Assembly (NCBI GenBank): GCA_903813345.2
Contig: CAIIXF020000003.1
Location: 18,986,931 to 19,050,930, forward strand
From: Owenia fusiformis
Lineage: Eukaryota; Annelida; Polychaeta; Sabellida; Oweniidae
Length of the DNA: 64,000 bases
Direction of reading: 5' to 3'
Every line of letters begins with the position of its first letter. Position 1 is the first letter of the stretch. Shown here piece by piece: positions 33,016 through 44,949 of this stretch. Both the position numbers and the translations under genes were made by a program. Below the pieces are notes generated by a model. The model was not told the DNA's origin and did no database searches. It worked only from the letters and a program-made list of their open reading frames with translations.

Positions 33016-34736
33016 TTTTCTCACTTTTCAATCGTCGTTTTCACCACGCTATGAATCAATACAATGAAAAAAATAGCTGTTATATTAAGATTAATAAGAG
33101 ATCAATCGTTTCTAATAATTTTTTCTGTACTCCCGTATGGGAATATGAACGAATATATCGTTTGAAAAATAGGTGTGAAAATCCCCATGTTAAACCTATG
33201 AGGGAAAACAAGGAAGTATAAATTTGTTCCTCCGCGAACTGCATCATGGGAAATATTTTGACCTTATAAGGAAAGATTTTCGCGTCTCCTCTTTTGAAGA
33301 GGGAACAATGATTTCGAGAATTACAATACCCCTGTCAAGTTGTCAACCCTTGTCACATTTCACAATCTTTCTCCAAGATTTCAATAAATTCGACTAGCTC
33401 GTTTTCAGACTTTTCATATAATTTGGAATACTTCACAGTTTTTTTGTTTCTTATTCAACTCCTTTCAACTTATTTTTTATTTAAAGTATGGTGACACATC
33501 ATGCCATATTCGTCTTGAATACAGACCTAATGTTTCATTTACCTAAAAGTGGATAAATAATGTCACAAGGTGTTTATTTTTATCAAATCACTTCATGTCG
33601 AAATATATATCACATATCTGTGTCAAGGGATGAATAAATGATTGAATTGAGACTAAATGATGGGGGGGGGGGTATGTCCGACACTGTTTCTTTAAATATT
33701 AGATCATCGTTTTTGGATGATGGGGTTTTGTTGCCAATGACCAGTTGCACTCCTGAATGTTCATTTACTTAAATATATTTTATACTTCTCCCAAATGCAA
33801 CTCATGCTTTAACCAGTGTATTCCTTCAATTATATGAAATACCTAGATGGATCAAGATGTTTGCAACTAAGGTTACATATTTTGACTAGGACACAGCATT
33901 GTGTATCTCCAATAGAAGACTGCTGTCCTATGTGGCAGAAACGAAACCCCAACCAGCATTCCTTCACTTGGTTGACAAATGACAGAAACAAATGTAGTAG
34001 ACTAGAGAATCATGTCACTATGAAACACTTTGGTGATTTTCTAGATGTAGCTTTTGTGTTAGCCTCAAGAGATATATTGCTCATAAAGAAACTACCTACA
34101 ACCCTTGAAAAATTATTAACTTTCTGAATTATCTATACTATGCTGAAAAGCGTTTTTAAGAAGGAAAACAAGACGTTCCTGATTATCAATAGACTGACTA
34201 GCCAATAAATATTGTTCAAAATAATTCTGGATCTTATCTATAAAGTGTTTTTAATAAAGATTTATGATACTCAAAGAGATAAATATATTCAAAGGACACT
34301 GGTTATTGTTGGGTTCATCAGGGTTTATTCAAGTAACGGCCAGAAGCACAATTGGCACCAATATCTTCTCAATGTCTCTATCACATTGATTCATATTACT
34401 GGTTTCATTTTATAAACATATAGTACACACATTCTTATTCCACATTTCACATTTTCATCGCTGTATTTTTCATCGCCCAGTCCAATTGTTGCAGATAAGG
34501 AAATATGTGTTTTTCTAAAAGTTATATTCTCTGAAAAGCTTATTAAAAAGATAGCATTAAGTCAAGACATGTTTATCTTTTAACAATAATTGTATAAATT
34601 CTTAAAAACAATAATCGTATAAATTCTTAAAAACGATGATATATGTGGGAAGGGCATTTTAATATGTAAAATGTATAAAAGCACCAGAAACTTTGAAAAA
34701 GATGCGACTGGCACATACTTTGGCTATAACCAGAAT

Positions 34737-35021
34737 TTAATGCACAGCTATGTCAATATGCTTAGCTCTTTGGAAGCCATGCACTCCAGTATCTAAAACT
34801 CCTGTCTGCACAGTTAATTCAAGTGTTTTCCCTCTAAAATTTGAATAAACTACATAATTTTCTGGCAATTCTTTACAATTTAGAGTATTGACTATAAGTC
34901 TGTTTACTTCACTACCTTCTAACTCTACAATTTTCCGCTTAATTTTCAATTTCAAAACACCAACATTATGACTTTTTCTCAGGCACTTATTAGATAGTAT
35001 TTTAAGCATACACAGCCCCAA
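34737..35021 (-). CDS. Hypothetical coding exon, unrecognised
   Basis: A 94-residue open frame with a protein-like composition, unlike the AT-rich junk frames nearby. It includes GVLKLKIKRKIVELEGSEVN, NCKELPENYVVYSNFRGKT and a C-terminal HGFQRAKHIDIAVH before TAA. A weak acceptor (TTTTTAATATAAAAG) lies just upstream, so this may be a last exon. I do not recognise the family. Possible companion donors on the same strand are at 35994 and about 38516. It may equally be a fragment of a decayed element. Confidence 0.3.
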   Translation of the reverse strand: MGLCMLKILSNKCLRKSHNVGVLKLKIKRKIVELEGSEVNRLIVNTLNCKELPENYVVYSNFRGKTLELTVQTGVLDTGVHGFQRAKHIDIAVH

Positions 35022-35227
35022 TGTGCTTTTATATTAAAAACGCCCTATTCCTGTCTAAATATTAACTGATGGCACTATGTACTGTGATCTTCAATCGATA
35101 AAACATGGTTTATCACCTAAACATTGTTTGAATCTATAGGTTAACATTATGATTCAGAGAAACTGTAGGCAGAAACAAAATACATGATAGCTACACCTTT
35201 ATAAACTTTGTCTTTTATATCAGTAAA

Positions 35228-35441
35228 ACGCCTATATTCTATAACTTTTTCACTTTAAAAATTAATAATTCCCAGATCGTCTTATTTAAAGACATTTTTA
35301 AGGTTATAGAAACCTACAGAAACGGTGATTTGAAACGCCTATATTCTATTACTTTTTCACTTCAAAATTCAATAATTCCCAGATCGTCATATTTAAAAAC
35401 ATTTTTAAGGTTATAGAAACCTACAGAAACGGTGATTTGAA
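35228..35441. repeat. Tandem duplication, 107-bp unit, two copies
   Basis: ACGCCTATATTCTAT through AAACGGTGATTTGAA is repeated at 35228 and 35335 with few differences. Confidence 0.85.
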
Positions 35442-36588
35442 AGTTCAAATTGTTTACTTAATTAACGATTTAGGAAACATTCCAACAACACTTGTTGATT
35501 CAAAAAACGTCAGAGATAGTCTAATGGAATCTTGCGAAGAGGTTCCCTCCCAGAAGTCCTGTAAGTGATCATGTGACCAAAAACAACCAATCACATCTTT
35601 TCAGACACAAAGGATTGTGTGATCATGATAGTATGACATCAAAGTATGGAATGTTATTTTACGCCATTATTCTTTTATTCGGATGTACCTTTTGAAATTG
35701 GTGTTTCCAGTAAACATAAAATAAACAGTTTCAGTGATTTTAAAAAGATGAAAATGAGTTGAGTTTATTTCTACTCAAATGCGGGCTCAAATGCCTCTAA
35801 GCATGACCTCTGTCAAAACATTCTTAATTAAAATGATAATGGCCTTACACCAATAATTCAAATCACTCCAAATGTGATAAATTCTAATCAACTGAAGATC
35901 CAAAAGCAATTCAGACAAAAAGAACTCAAAACCTATAGTCAAAACAAACTTTGTTCCTTCAATATATTCAGAGACAAATTCAGCCATACTTACCAATTCT
36001 TTCTCTAACTGGGAATCTAATGAGTCGTCTTCTTTACCTGTCTGGCTGTGACATTTACTTGAATGCACACCTTTTGAAACATGAGTCCTTTAAAACCTTG
36101 TCTATTCCACTGGCCCACAAAATGTTTAAACCTCTCAGTGAATAACCAAAGGGCCTGATAAACAGAGTAATGTCTTGCTACTTGAAAGACTTTATTTTAA
36201 TCAGGCAATTTCTCATTTTTGCCAAGCAAACAAGTGGGTTTAGGGAACAGCAATACTAGTGAAGACCTGTGTCAATATGCAAGAGCCTTGCTATCAACTG
36301 GTGACAGGGGACATCTCAAAATGATTTATCTGAAAATAAACATCGAATGGGAGGTTGAGGAATTAAAGGAATAAAGGGCTGTTTATATCACACAAATATA
36401 AGATGAATATGTTTCAGAAGCTCTGTTAGAATGAGTTCATCTTTTATTAATGATTCTCAAAAAAATATCTGTCTTTGTAGGGAATATGGATATTATATTG
36501 TAGAATTAAGAAAAGGAAACAACAATTTATGGTTCACCTAAGAAACATGTGATACATCATGAATCATGTATTTAATGATAAAATGAAC

Positions 36589-36784
36589 GGGCCCGTAGCC
36601 AGGGGGGGTCGCAGAGTTCGGGCCCCTGGCCAAAAATTCTTTCAAAATCATGCAGTTTTTCACCATTTTGAGCACTTCTCAAGTGATTTTAACCATATTT
36701 GGGCCAAAATTGTCAAATGTGAAACCCCCTGGCAATTTTTCAAAACTGACCCCCCCCCTTTGGCAAATCCTGGCTACGGGCTTG
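36589..36784. mobile_element. GTAGCCAGG-family element, complete
   Basis: The inverted ends are GGGCCCGTAGCCAGG and CCTGGCTACGGGCTT. The interior holds AATCATGCAGTTTTTCACC, TTTTGAGCAC and CCCCCTGGCAATTTTTC. It is about 196 bp and non-autonomous. The 78-residue ORF at 36559 is its shadow. Confidence 0.75.
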
Positions 36785-37879
36785 ATGAACCATAGAATAT
36801 AGAGTGTCTGTTTTTAGTGTCTTGCATATCTTCCCCCTCCCCAAATATAGTTGAATCAAAGAAAACATGACTCATGAAATGTTTAACTTATACCATATAA
36901 TAATCAAGCAATAATATTTTTTTAATTATGTAAAGGAATCTTCTTTATGAGATCACTCTTTATGTAAAGGAATCTCTTTGATATGGTCCCTAAATCCTCT
37001 TACTGAATTGAAGCATTTGACCTGGCAGTCAAAGCAAGATTTAATTTACCTTATATTAGCACATATCATTGAAATACATCAAATTACCTTCCTAATATAA
37101 CTCTGAAGTTAAAACTCTTCCAAAATGAGACAAAACACCTCAAAAGATGCAAATTACGAACCATTGAGATCATTAATAAAAATAAATTTAACTGCTTAAG
37201 TATATTTTGAGATGTCACAAGAGTTTGCGTGATAATTCAAACCTCTGTTTGATATTTGTAAGGGGATTGAACCGCCTTGTACCAACTCTACCAGAGAAGG
37301 ACTTTGGACAACCAATTGAAGCCACAACATCGCGCTTTGCTTTTGCGCCTATTTCTCAAGTACTTTGAATATGTTTTTGATGTACAAATTAGATTAACAT
37401 GTAGGTACTTTGGTTTCTGGCTAAAATAGTGTTTTATCATACATTGTATATGTCATGCGCCTTCAATTCTAAACTTAGCACTTTAGAAATATGATGACAG
37501 ATTGCCTGTGATGACTACGTGTTTGATCACAGTCTACATTTGGCCTTTAATACAAAACTGTGTTTCTGATTTATATGAAACGCCAACAAAAACTTATTTC
37601 GTTTTTTATCATGCAAATTCTCAAAACAATACGTTTATATTTGGCACATATGACCATGGGCTTTCAACTAGATTGAAAGACCATGATATGATGAATAATG
37701 AAACGAGAGATTAGAATTAGGTATGCAAAATTAAAGGTTATATCTAAAACTATCCTTTCCAATATGTAGTTTGATTTTGTTTGTTAAAAGAGAGCTTCAT
37801 CTTCACTCTTTGGATTAGAGATAATCTGTTGACCTTGCCTTACAAAATCAGAATAGGTCACTCAGAGTCACAGTCAGAG

Positions 37880-38010
37880 AATTTAAACAAGGCAGTAACA
37901 TGCAACAACTACCTGCCATTTGTCACAGATGCCAACAACCAAACACAGAACGCTGACCACCAAATGCCAACTGCCAAACACCATCCACAAAAAAGTTGAA
38001 AACTCATAAC
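37880..38010 (+). repeat. Dispersed repeat (GCCAAACACCATCCA family), + copy
   Basis: It contains AGGCAGTAACATGCAACAAC, CTGCCATTTGTCACAGATGC and GCCAAACACCATCCACAAAA. Relatives occur in EEPD1 introns at 54285, 56015, 57805 and 58195. Confidence 0.6.
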
Positions 38011-39608
38011 ATGTACCACTTCTTGTGGTGATATAAAAATACAAAGGCTTTCTGATAATGATCCTCCCTACTATTGTGGCACTTTACATGTTCTTTTTCA
38101 CCATGGGCTTTCAACAGAAGCCCATGCTTTCACTAAAGACTAGTTCCTTTCTGTTCAGGACAGGGTTTAAGAGGTCAGAATATAATGTCCCACTTGACTA
38201 GATTTCCCCATAATACATGTACATTATACACCATATTAAAGCCTAACCTGTTCTGGACTCATCTGCCAAATACAGTGTATGTTGACTTGAATGACCAACA
38301 TCTCTGTTCAGCCAATTTACATCTAAAGGGCGCTCTTCTTTCTAGAGAGGTGCTCAAGATTTTCCCAATTTTAATTTTTAAATCACCAATTTTGACCACA
38401 AATTCATGCCATGCAGTTTTGATCCCAAAACATTAGATTACAAGATTAGATCAAAATTTGATTGGATGTAAGGAGAGAGGCTTCTATATCTCTCAGTATT
38501 AGTAATTATACTTACAATTCTGGATTCCAAAGAAAGTCTTCTACATCATCAGAGTATTTGTTGTCATAGAAACATTATGGTTGCCATAGTGATTCCATGG
38601 TTGCCATAGATGGCATTATAACATCTATACAGGACACTATGGAAAGGATTGTCTTTGTTCCTCTGTAAGTTTGCAACCCGAATCTGAAATTATTGAATTT
38701 GTGTAATGAAAAATTAAGCATTCACAGGAATAGTCTAGAAGCATTACAAATCTCACCAAGCTTTTTTGGTATCACATGAATCATGATAATTCATCTTGTG
38801 ATTTGGCTTCATTCATTCCTTGCTAAATCTTTGGTCAGATCTGCATTCTTGGATTTCTAGATAATTTGATGATTTCATTCTTTAATATAATCATGTGAGC
38901 ATATGGTATCCGAGTTAGTATATTACGCAAAAGTCAAAAGGCAAATATTGCAAACTCCATTCATTCTGCCCTCAATTAGCATCTCTCTCTGTTACGTCGC
39001 AGATGCATCTCCAGAAGGACAGAGATGGAGAGAGCGTGGCTTACCACAATAAACTCCATTTAATTTGCACATTTTTATGTTAGAAGTCCATGAATAGAAT
39101 AATCAAGACCTAATTTAAAATAAATAAAAAATGTTAATGAAACACATGAGCATAACCAAAATTTCATAGAAAAATATTAATGCAAACATTTTTTCAATTG
39201 AAAAGTTTGTGAAAAAATATAATGCTACTTTAATATTATTCTTAACTAAATTTTTGCCTCACCTATTCAAATTTACCTCGCTAATTAAAGATCACTTTGC
39301 CTCTATTAGCAGATTATCAAAACATTATTCCAAGCAGATTCAGGCTACATCAATTAGTAGTGTCATTAGCTCAATACATTTTCTTATTGTAGAGCTTCTG
39401 ACACAATTAACTGCAAACAATCTTGATTTGAAGCAAGAACTTGGCATCAAGTTGTTTCGATACCAAGGAAACAGGAAAATGTGGTCTTATCTCTGCTTGA
39501 GTGCTTGCAGGAAAAGCAAGCTCGCCTATCATCAAATTAACACTTCTAATTATATTTAATAGTAATTATTTTCACTGCAAGAGAGTTAGAAATAAGGACA
39601 TACATGTA

Positions 39609-40595
39609 CAGTGAAACCTGTAAGGTGGAACACTACTAGAAGTGGAACACCTCTGTTAGTGGAACACTTCAGATTCTCAAGACCAAATGACTTATTGTTA
39701 AAGTCCCCGTCTAAAGTTTGAAAATATTTTTTTATCATTCATTTACTATTTTTCATGACTTAAAAAGTTATTCTAGAGATTTTTGAAAGAGAAAAATTTT
39801 TGAAAAAAAAGTTGTGAGCATTTCATTTCTCAAATATTCAAATTTCCCGCCATTTTTCAAAAAAAGTTGAAATTTTTTAATCATCAAATATTTCTTAATG
39901 CATTTCGAAAAAGATTATCTTTTTAACACCAATGCAAAGATTGATCAAAGGACACACTATTTCAATAATAAAATGCCATATTTAATGGGCCACTTCAATG
40001 TTTTAGCATATCAAAAATATTTTGCACCATTAGTGATGTCACTAAGGTAGCAAAAACTTTTTGAAAAAAATTGAAATTTTTTTTTCGATGTCAATCTTTT
40101 CTAAATATGCTAGACTTCAATAATATACCAATGTTGATTGTCTAACCAGGTTAAAAGGAAGAATATATTATGTTTTAGATATCATTGTACCATTGGTTTC
40201 TATGAGAACTAGAATTTTTAAATGCATTTTTCTCGGAACCATTTTCATGCACTGATAAGTTCATTTCTCGCTTATTTATGACTCGATTTTCTTAATTTTT
40301 TCGGCAAAAAACATGCGAGGATGAATGCTATGCATTGGTATGAGTTGTGGCTAATTAAAAGATATGTGTGACCTCTAAAAGTTAGTTTTAAATAAATTCA
40401 CACATTTTGGAACAAAAAGTCTATCAAAAACCACTTTTTGAAATTAAAAAAAAAGTTTCACATATCACACTTTGATAACATTGGGTAAGACTACAATATA
40501 AGCCAAAGTGGTTTAAACTTTAGATGGGGACTTTAAATGAGCCTCTATATGTGGAACACCTCCCAAGTAGAACATATTTTAGAGAGGTTTTACTG
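39609..40595. mobile_element. Pogo/Tigger-like element remnant with TA flanks
   Basis: The ends are CAGTGAAACCTGTAAGG and inverse GAGAGGTTTTACTG, flanked by TA (39607-39608, 40596-40597). Near both ends lie GTGGAACACCTC motifs in mirrored order. It carries no transposase frame and is itself split by a second element. Confidence 0.7.
39702..40532. mobile_element. TTAA-flanked MITE nested in the pogo-like element
   Basis: The ends are AGTCCCCGTCTAAAGTTT and AAACTTTAGATGGGGACT. TTAA lies at 39698-39701 and again at 40533-40536. This signature fits piggyBac- or Kolobok-type non-autonomous elements. 831 bp, non-coding. Confidence 0.8.
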
Positions 40596-40744
40596 TACAG
40601 TTTTTTTTGTATAAGCGAATGCCTTTCGTAACTTTACTCTGAATCCCCAATGACTAACCATACCAATGCCCTGTGAATACTACAAATGAATTTACCCTGT
40701 GTACTGCTGAAAAATTTTTATTATGAACTTTAATGGGAGTGTGA

Positions 40745-41578
40745 ATGTGACCTTAATTACATAATGCAACCGTGTACAATCTGACATTGAATAGTTTGAC
40801 TTTGCACTTTATGACATTGCATAATGTGACCTTGCATAATATGAATTTGCATCATGTGACATTGGACATTAAACATGATCTCCTTGCATCATATGACACT
40901 GAACAATGTGACTTGCATAATGTGACCTTGTTGTCATATGACATTGAACTATGTGACCTTGCATAATGTGACATACTGACCTTGAATAATATGAACTTGC
41001 ATCAAATGGAAGTGACAATGTGACCTTGCATTATATGAACTTGCATCATGTGATATTGAACCATGTGACTTTGCATAATGTGACATACTGACCTTGAATA
41101 ATATGAACTTGCATCAAATGGAAGTGACAATGTGACCTTGCATTATATGAACTTGCATCATGTGATATTGAACCATGTGACTTTGCATAATGTGACATAC
41201 TGACCTTGAATAATATGAACTTGCATCAAATGGAAGTGACAATGTGACCTTGCATTATATGAACTTGCATCATGTGATATTGAACCATGTGACTTTGCAT
41301 AATGTGACATACTGACCTTGAATAATATGAACTTGCATCAAATGGAAGTGACAATGTGACCTTGCATAATGTGAACTTGTATCATATGAACTTGCATCAT
41401 ATGACACTGAACCATGTGACTTTGCATAATATGACATACTGACCTTGCATAATATGAACTTGCATCATATGAAAGTGAACGATGTGACATTGCATAATAT
41501 CAATGTGACTTTGCATCATGTGATATTGAACGATGTGATCTTGGATAATGTGAACTTGCATCATATGACATTAAACAA
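40745..41578. repeat. GACCTTGCATAATGTG minisatellite with 112-bp higher-order unit
   Basis: The basic unit is about 19-20 bp, alternating TGTGACCTTGCATAA and TATGAACTTGCATCA. Between 40970 and 41350 a 112-bp block, marked by CCATGTGACTTTGCATAATG at 41061, 41173 and 41285, repeats almost perfectly. Confidence 0.9.
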
Positions 41579-41929
41579 AGAGTGCCATTGAGGGCTATAG
41601 ACTATAATGTAATTTCAACTGTGTTTTTACTCTGAATTTCAACATTTGGGGTCGATTCTCAAAAAGTTACAGAACATATGAAGATGAGTTAAGTTTGACA
41701 GAGCTGCCATCTTTTAATGCAATGCCAAACCATCAAATTTTGCATGAACACAATTTAAGGTTCAAAACTAACTTTTTTGAAAAAAAATCGCAGAATCGCC
41801 TACAAATTTTGGATCCATTTAGAGTACCTCAAAGTAAGTAAGCTGAATGATGCATTTGAACATTTTCAGATAAACTGGTTTTAGACTGTCCAGTGCCCAT
41901 GCTTTGAAAAGTACAGATCTGTATATCAC

Positions 41930-42115
41930 TGGCAGATCCAGAAGGTAACAAGGGGGGGCCTCATTTCAAATCAGAAAAAAAAATTCCGCACCTGTACGAA
42001 AATAATTTGGAGCCCGAAATCAAAAAATTGGGCCCAAATTTTGAAGATGAAAGCCCATTTGCTCATTTTTATTGCCCCACTGTGACCCAGGGGGGGGGGG
42101 GGCAGGCCCCATAGT
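41930..42115. mobile_element. G-run-containing repeat fragment
   Basis: It begins CACTGGCAGATCCAGAAGG, carries AGGGGGGGCC and a long G run near 42090, and includes AAATTGGGCCCAAATTTTG, which is itself palindromic. The layout resembles invertebrate MITEs but the ends are unclear. Confidence 0.35.
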
Positions 42116-42325
42116 TAGTCCCACACACCACAATTACTATTCAAAAATAATATTGGCCCATCCAAGGAAGATGCAAGAGGGCATTACGTAAGGACAAAAT
42201 TTTTCAACGCCATGTGTGGGTGTCATTCATGTTCCTGTAATGACCAAAGGGCACCCAAGGGGAATGACTAACTAATGAGTATGTAACAAGCTAGATAAAG
42301 CAATTGAAGGAAAGTGTGCTAAAAT

Positions 42326-42397
42326 GCCCCATGTGGGAATCGAACCTAGGACCATCGGATCCAAAGACTGATGCTCTACTGACTGAGCTATAAAGGC
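42326..42397 (-). tRNA. tRNA-like sequence (anticodon position TTG), degenerate; pseudogene or SINE head
   Basis: The 72 nt lay out exactly as a cloverleaf: 7-nt acceptor, perfect GCTC/GAGC D stem with AGTCAGTA loop, 7-nt anticodon loop CTTTGGA, 5-nt variable region and TTCGATT T loop. The A-box TAGCTCAGTCAGTAGAG and B-box GGTTCGATTCC are good. However, two pairs fail in each of the acceptor, anticodon and T stems. A functional tRNA-Gln is unlikely; a tRNA-derived SINE head or pseudogene is more likely. Confidence 0.55.
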
Positions 42398-42462
42398 TTA
42401 AGCCACTACAGCTGGGGTGTAGTCTAGTAGCAACTTGCTATCAAGGGTCGTTACACACCTAC

Positions 42463-42550
42463 GGTTAACCAAACCCGTCTGGCCCAGTTATCTACTCTGA
42501 TATCGTAGACGTCAGGAGTAGATAACTGGGCCAGACGGGTTTGGTTAACC
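42463..42550. repeat. Perfect 35-bp hairpin
   Basis: Arms 42463-42497 and 42516-42550 are exact reverse complements (GGTTAACCAAACCCGTCTGG on the left, continuing to CTACTC). The 18-nt loop can itself pair four further bases (TGA/TCA). A perfect match over 35 bp in old repeat-rich DNA implies a recent origin or selection. Confidence 0.9.
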
Positions 42551-43029
42551 TACGGTATGTCAGTAGCACAACCCCAAAGGGGAAATCCCCGGGGAAATCC
42601 CAGGGGATAATCCTTCGGACCGGGCCTCAGCTTCAGACCGTCCTGATGTATTTCGACAGATGTTATAAAATCATTGTGTGTTTTTATGACCACTGTACTA
42701 CTGAAGGGAGTCACATGTTTGTGTTAGAGACTAAACTTAGGCCCAACATGATGTTCAACTAAAAATTTGTCAAGCAAGCACTTTTTCATTTCTAACTCTT
42801 CTTGCTTCTTGGAAAAACATAACGTAAGGCTATAGGATGATTAATACACTAAAATAGGATAGAATAGATGTCAATTGTTCGATATGGTACATGCAAACTG
42901 GTGCAAACTAACAGAATACTTACTGAGAAAGCAAAAACAGCACTTCGACTTGTCGGTTTTTTCTTTGAAAGAGGGCGCTGTAAAAACGATTTCTAACCGC
43001 TTAATCCGCCATTTTGGAAATTTCTGCTA

Positions 43030-43094
43030 GGCGAGAGTGGTGAAACCCTCTCAGTTTTTACTCAAAATCGGCTGTCATCCATCCATAAATCAAG
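43030..43094 (+). promoter_or_regulatory. SNRPB: SNRPB promoter region and 5' untranslated exon
   Basis: A GCCATTTTGG site at 43008-43017 matches the YY1 core often found at housekeeping starts. A consensus donor CAAG|GTATGT ends an exon at 43094. No in-frame start fits before the donor, and the next acceptor is the one at 44949 that abuts the SNRPB ATG. The transcription start (shown as about 43030) is a guess; only the donor and YY1-like site are seen directly. Confidence 0.55.
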
Positions 43095-43429
43095 GTATGT
43101 TATAAGCTAAATATTTTTCAATCTACACTGAATCTACTAAGATAGATATTTTGTATGTGGCTTCATGAAGTTAAGGAGAGTTTTAATGCTATTTTAACCC
43201 TTCATAAAATTAAAAACACGATTCTTTGTTTATCTTTTTTTCAACGATAATTTTACAAATTTGAAGAATGTTTCTGTATGTAAATGTCAATAATGATTTT
43301 AATTGCAAAGACCCATACTAACCCTAGTGTGAAATTCCATATGCAACTCTAGATCCCCACAACCGACTTTGAATCCAGGTTTGCATCTTTTTCAAATTTT
43401 TTTCAATTTTTTTCGAAAAATTCGAGACC

Positions 43430-44510
43430 CTATCTGTTGCAAGACTAACGCCTGGCGTAACCGTCACCATGTTATTCGGTGTTTTTTAAGTAGCGCAAGG
43501 ATCCTGCCATGACCGTGGTAATGTTATCGTGAAAGCCTGGTATAACCGCGACAATGCTGTATTATATTAAAATGCCTGCCATGACTGTGGTAGTGTAACC
43601 GTGTAAGCCTGGCGTGACCGCAACCTTTATATGACATTAATGACCTTCATGTTTCGCCCATTGCTGTTGGTATTTTTTATGGATAAATCGTATTAATTGA
43701 TCATTATAGAAAGTATATGCTTTCGAATCGAAGCTCCTTGAATGAGAGTAGAGATATAGTTTGTTCGCAAATTATTTATGAGTAAAAATTAGGTTTTCGT
43801 TGTGAAATTAATACACATTTTTAGTAGTCTTTATTTACATATTTAAGGTAGTTAAACACGAAGAAAAATTGTCATTACAGTGTTCTCATGCTACTTTAAA
43901 TACAACCACGGTCATGAGAGGCCTTGGAACTATTGTCACGGTCATACGAGGCTTTAACATTACCACGGTCATGACAGGCCTTGCAATATAATATAGCATT
44001 GTCACGGTTATGACAGGCCTTGCAAGCATTGTAACGGTCATATCAGGCTTTAACATTACCACGGTCATGACAGGCCTTATAAGCATTGTCACGGTCATAT
44101 TAGGCTTTAACATTACCACGGTCATGACAGGCCTTGCAACCATTGTCGTACGGGGCTTTAACATTATCACGGTCATGGGCAGCTTGGGTCAACATTCATA
44201 AAGACAGCGACATATAATGTCTCTGGTAAAATATACAAATATACGAATATTTAAAAGTGGATAGTAAACAAATCGCTTAACAAACAACAATAAAAAATTC
44301 TTAAATTAAACGTAAAGGCTACGGCTGCGCCAGGCTTCCACGATAACACTCATGGTCATGACAGGCCTTGCAATATAATACAGCGTTGTCACGGTTATAC
44401 CAGGCTTACAAAATAACACTGCCACGGTCATGGCAGGATCCTTGCGCTACTTAAAAAACATAGAATAACATGGTGACGGTTACACCAGGCGTTAGTCTTG
44501 CAATAGATAG
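43430..44510. mobile_element. Foldback element with internal tandem array, in SNRPB intron 1
   Basis: The ends are CTATCTGTTGCAAGACTAAC and inverse GTTAGTCTTGCAATAGATAG. The mirrored arms include AAGTAGCGCAAGGATCCTGC and CATGACCGTGG, on 43430-43622 and 44330-44510. Between them, 43880-44180 is a tandem array of ACCACGGTCATGACAGGCCT and GGTCATATCAGGCTTTAACA units that gives Met/Thr/Val-rich ORFs on both strands. Confidence 0.75.
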
Positions 44511-44949
44511 CATGTGAAAAATTCTCCCTGAAAAAGCTTGATTTCTTACTTAGTGGCTCTTAGTTGATGCATGTTCACTCACTTATTAGTATAATTCACT
44601 GACCTGTAAATAATGTCTAAAGTAAATGATATGAACTTGATCGACACTTCAGTGTATGTTTGATCCATTCATTGTTGTGTTGCATAAGCCGCTGTTTCCT
44701 CGGCAGTTCGTCTCGTGTACTGTAAATTCTCTTTGTGCTCTCTCATGTGCTTCAATTTACACTTGTTGCGCAGATTTTGTATTCCATTATTTTATATATA
44801 TTGTATGTCTTGATTGTCTCTCTCATAAAAGAAGAAATTATAATTATAATATTCCAATTTCCATCATCTCCATTTTTCTGAACTCCATTAGCCTACCTGG
44901 TCTGCACCCATAGCCTAAATAATGACATATTATCACCATTGCATTCCAG

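Larger units (their letters stand above)
26466..34736. other. Intergenic region without recognised genes
   Basis: Apart from the repeats listed separately (27610, 28622, 30274, 30720, 32940), this AT-rich region shows only short frames without family motifs. A G run lies at 33662-33671. I see no splice-compatible exon chain. Confidence 0.5.
35442..39608. other. Intergenic region, repeats listed separately
   Basis: Contains the elements at 36589 and 37880. On the - strand, consensus GTAAGTAT donors occur after 35994 and near 38516, but the preceding acceptors have poor pyrimidine tracts and the frames are short, so I do not call exons. Confidence 0.4.

Noticed and set aside
33816-34127. 103-residue + strand ORF
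   Set aside because: Composition and context give no support; starts from a non-ATG-like context in AT-rich DNA and has no family motif.
38516-38580. Possible minus-strand exon ending in GTAAGTAT (frame DVEDFLWNPEL)
   Set aside because: Stops appear within a few codons upstream in this frame, the only possible acceptor has a weak pyrimidine tract, and the flank is a GTTGCCATGG-type repeat.
39209-39559. 116-residue + strand ORF
   Set aside because: AT-rich, no recognisable motif, no splice or promoter support.
40745-41578. CRISPR-like regularly repeating array
   Set aside because: Units are contiguous tandem repeats with no unique spacers, in an animal genome with introns.
42326-42397. Functional tRNA-Gln
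   Set aside because: Six stem pairs are broken, so a tRNA-derived repeat or pseudogene is more likely; retained only as tRNA-like.
43886-44201. Met/Thr/Val-rich ORFs on both strands
   Set aside because: Products of the tandem array inside the SNRPB intron 1 foldback.
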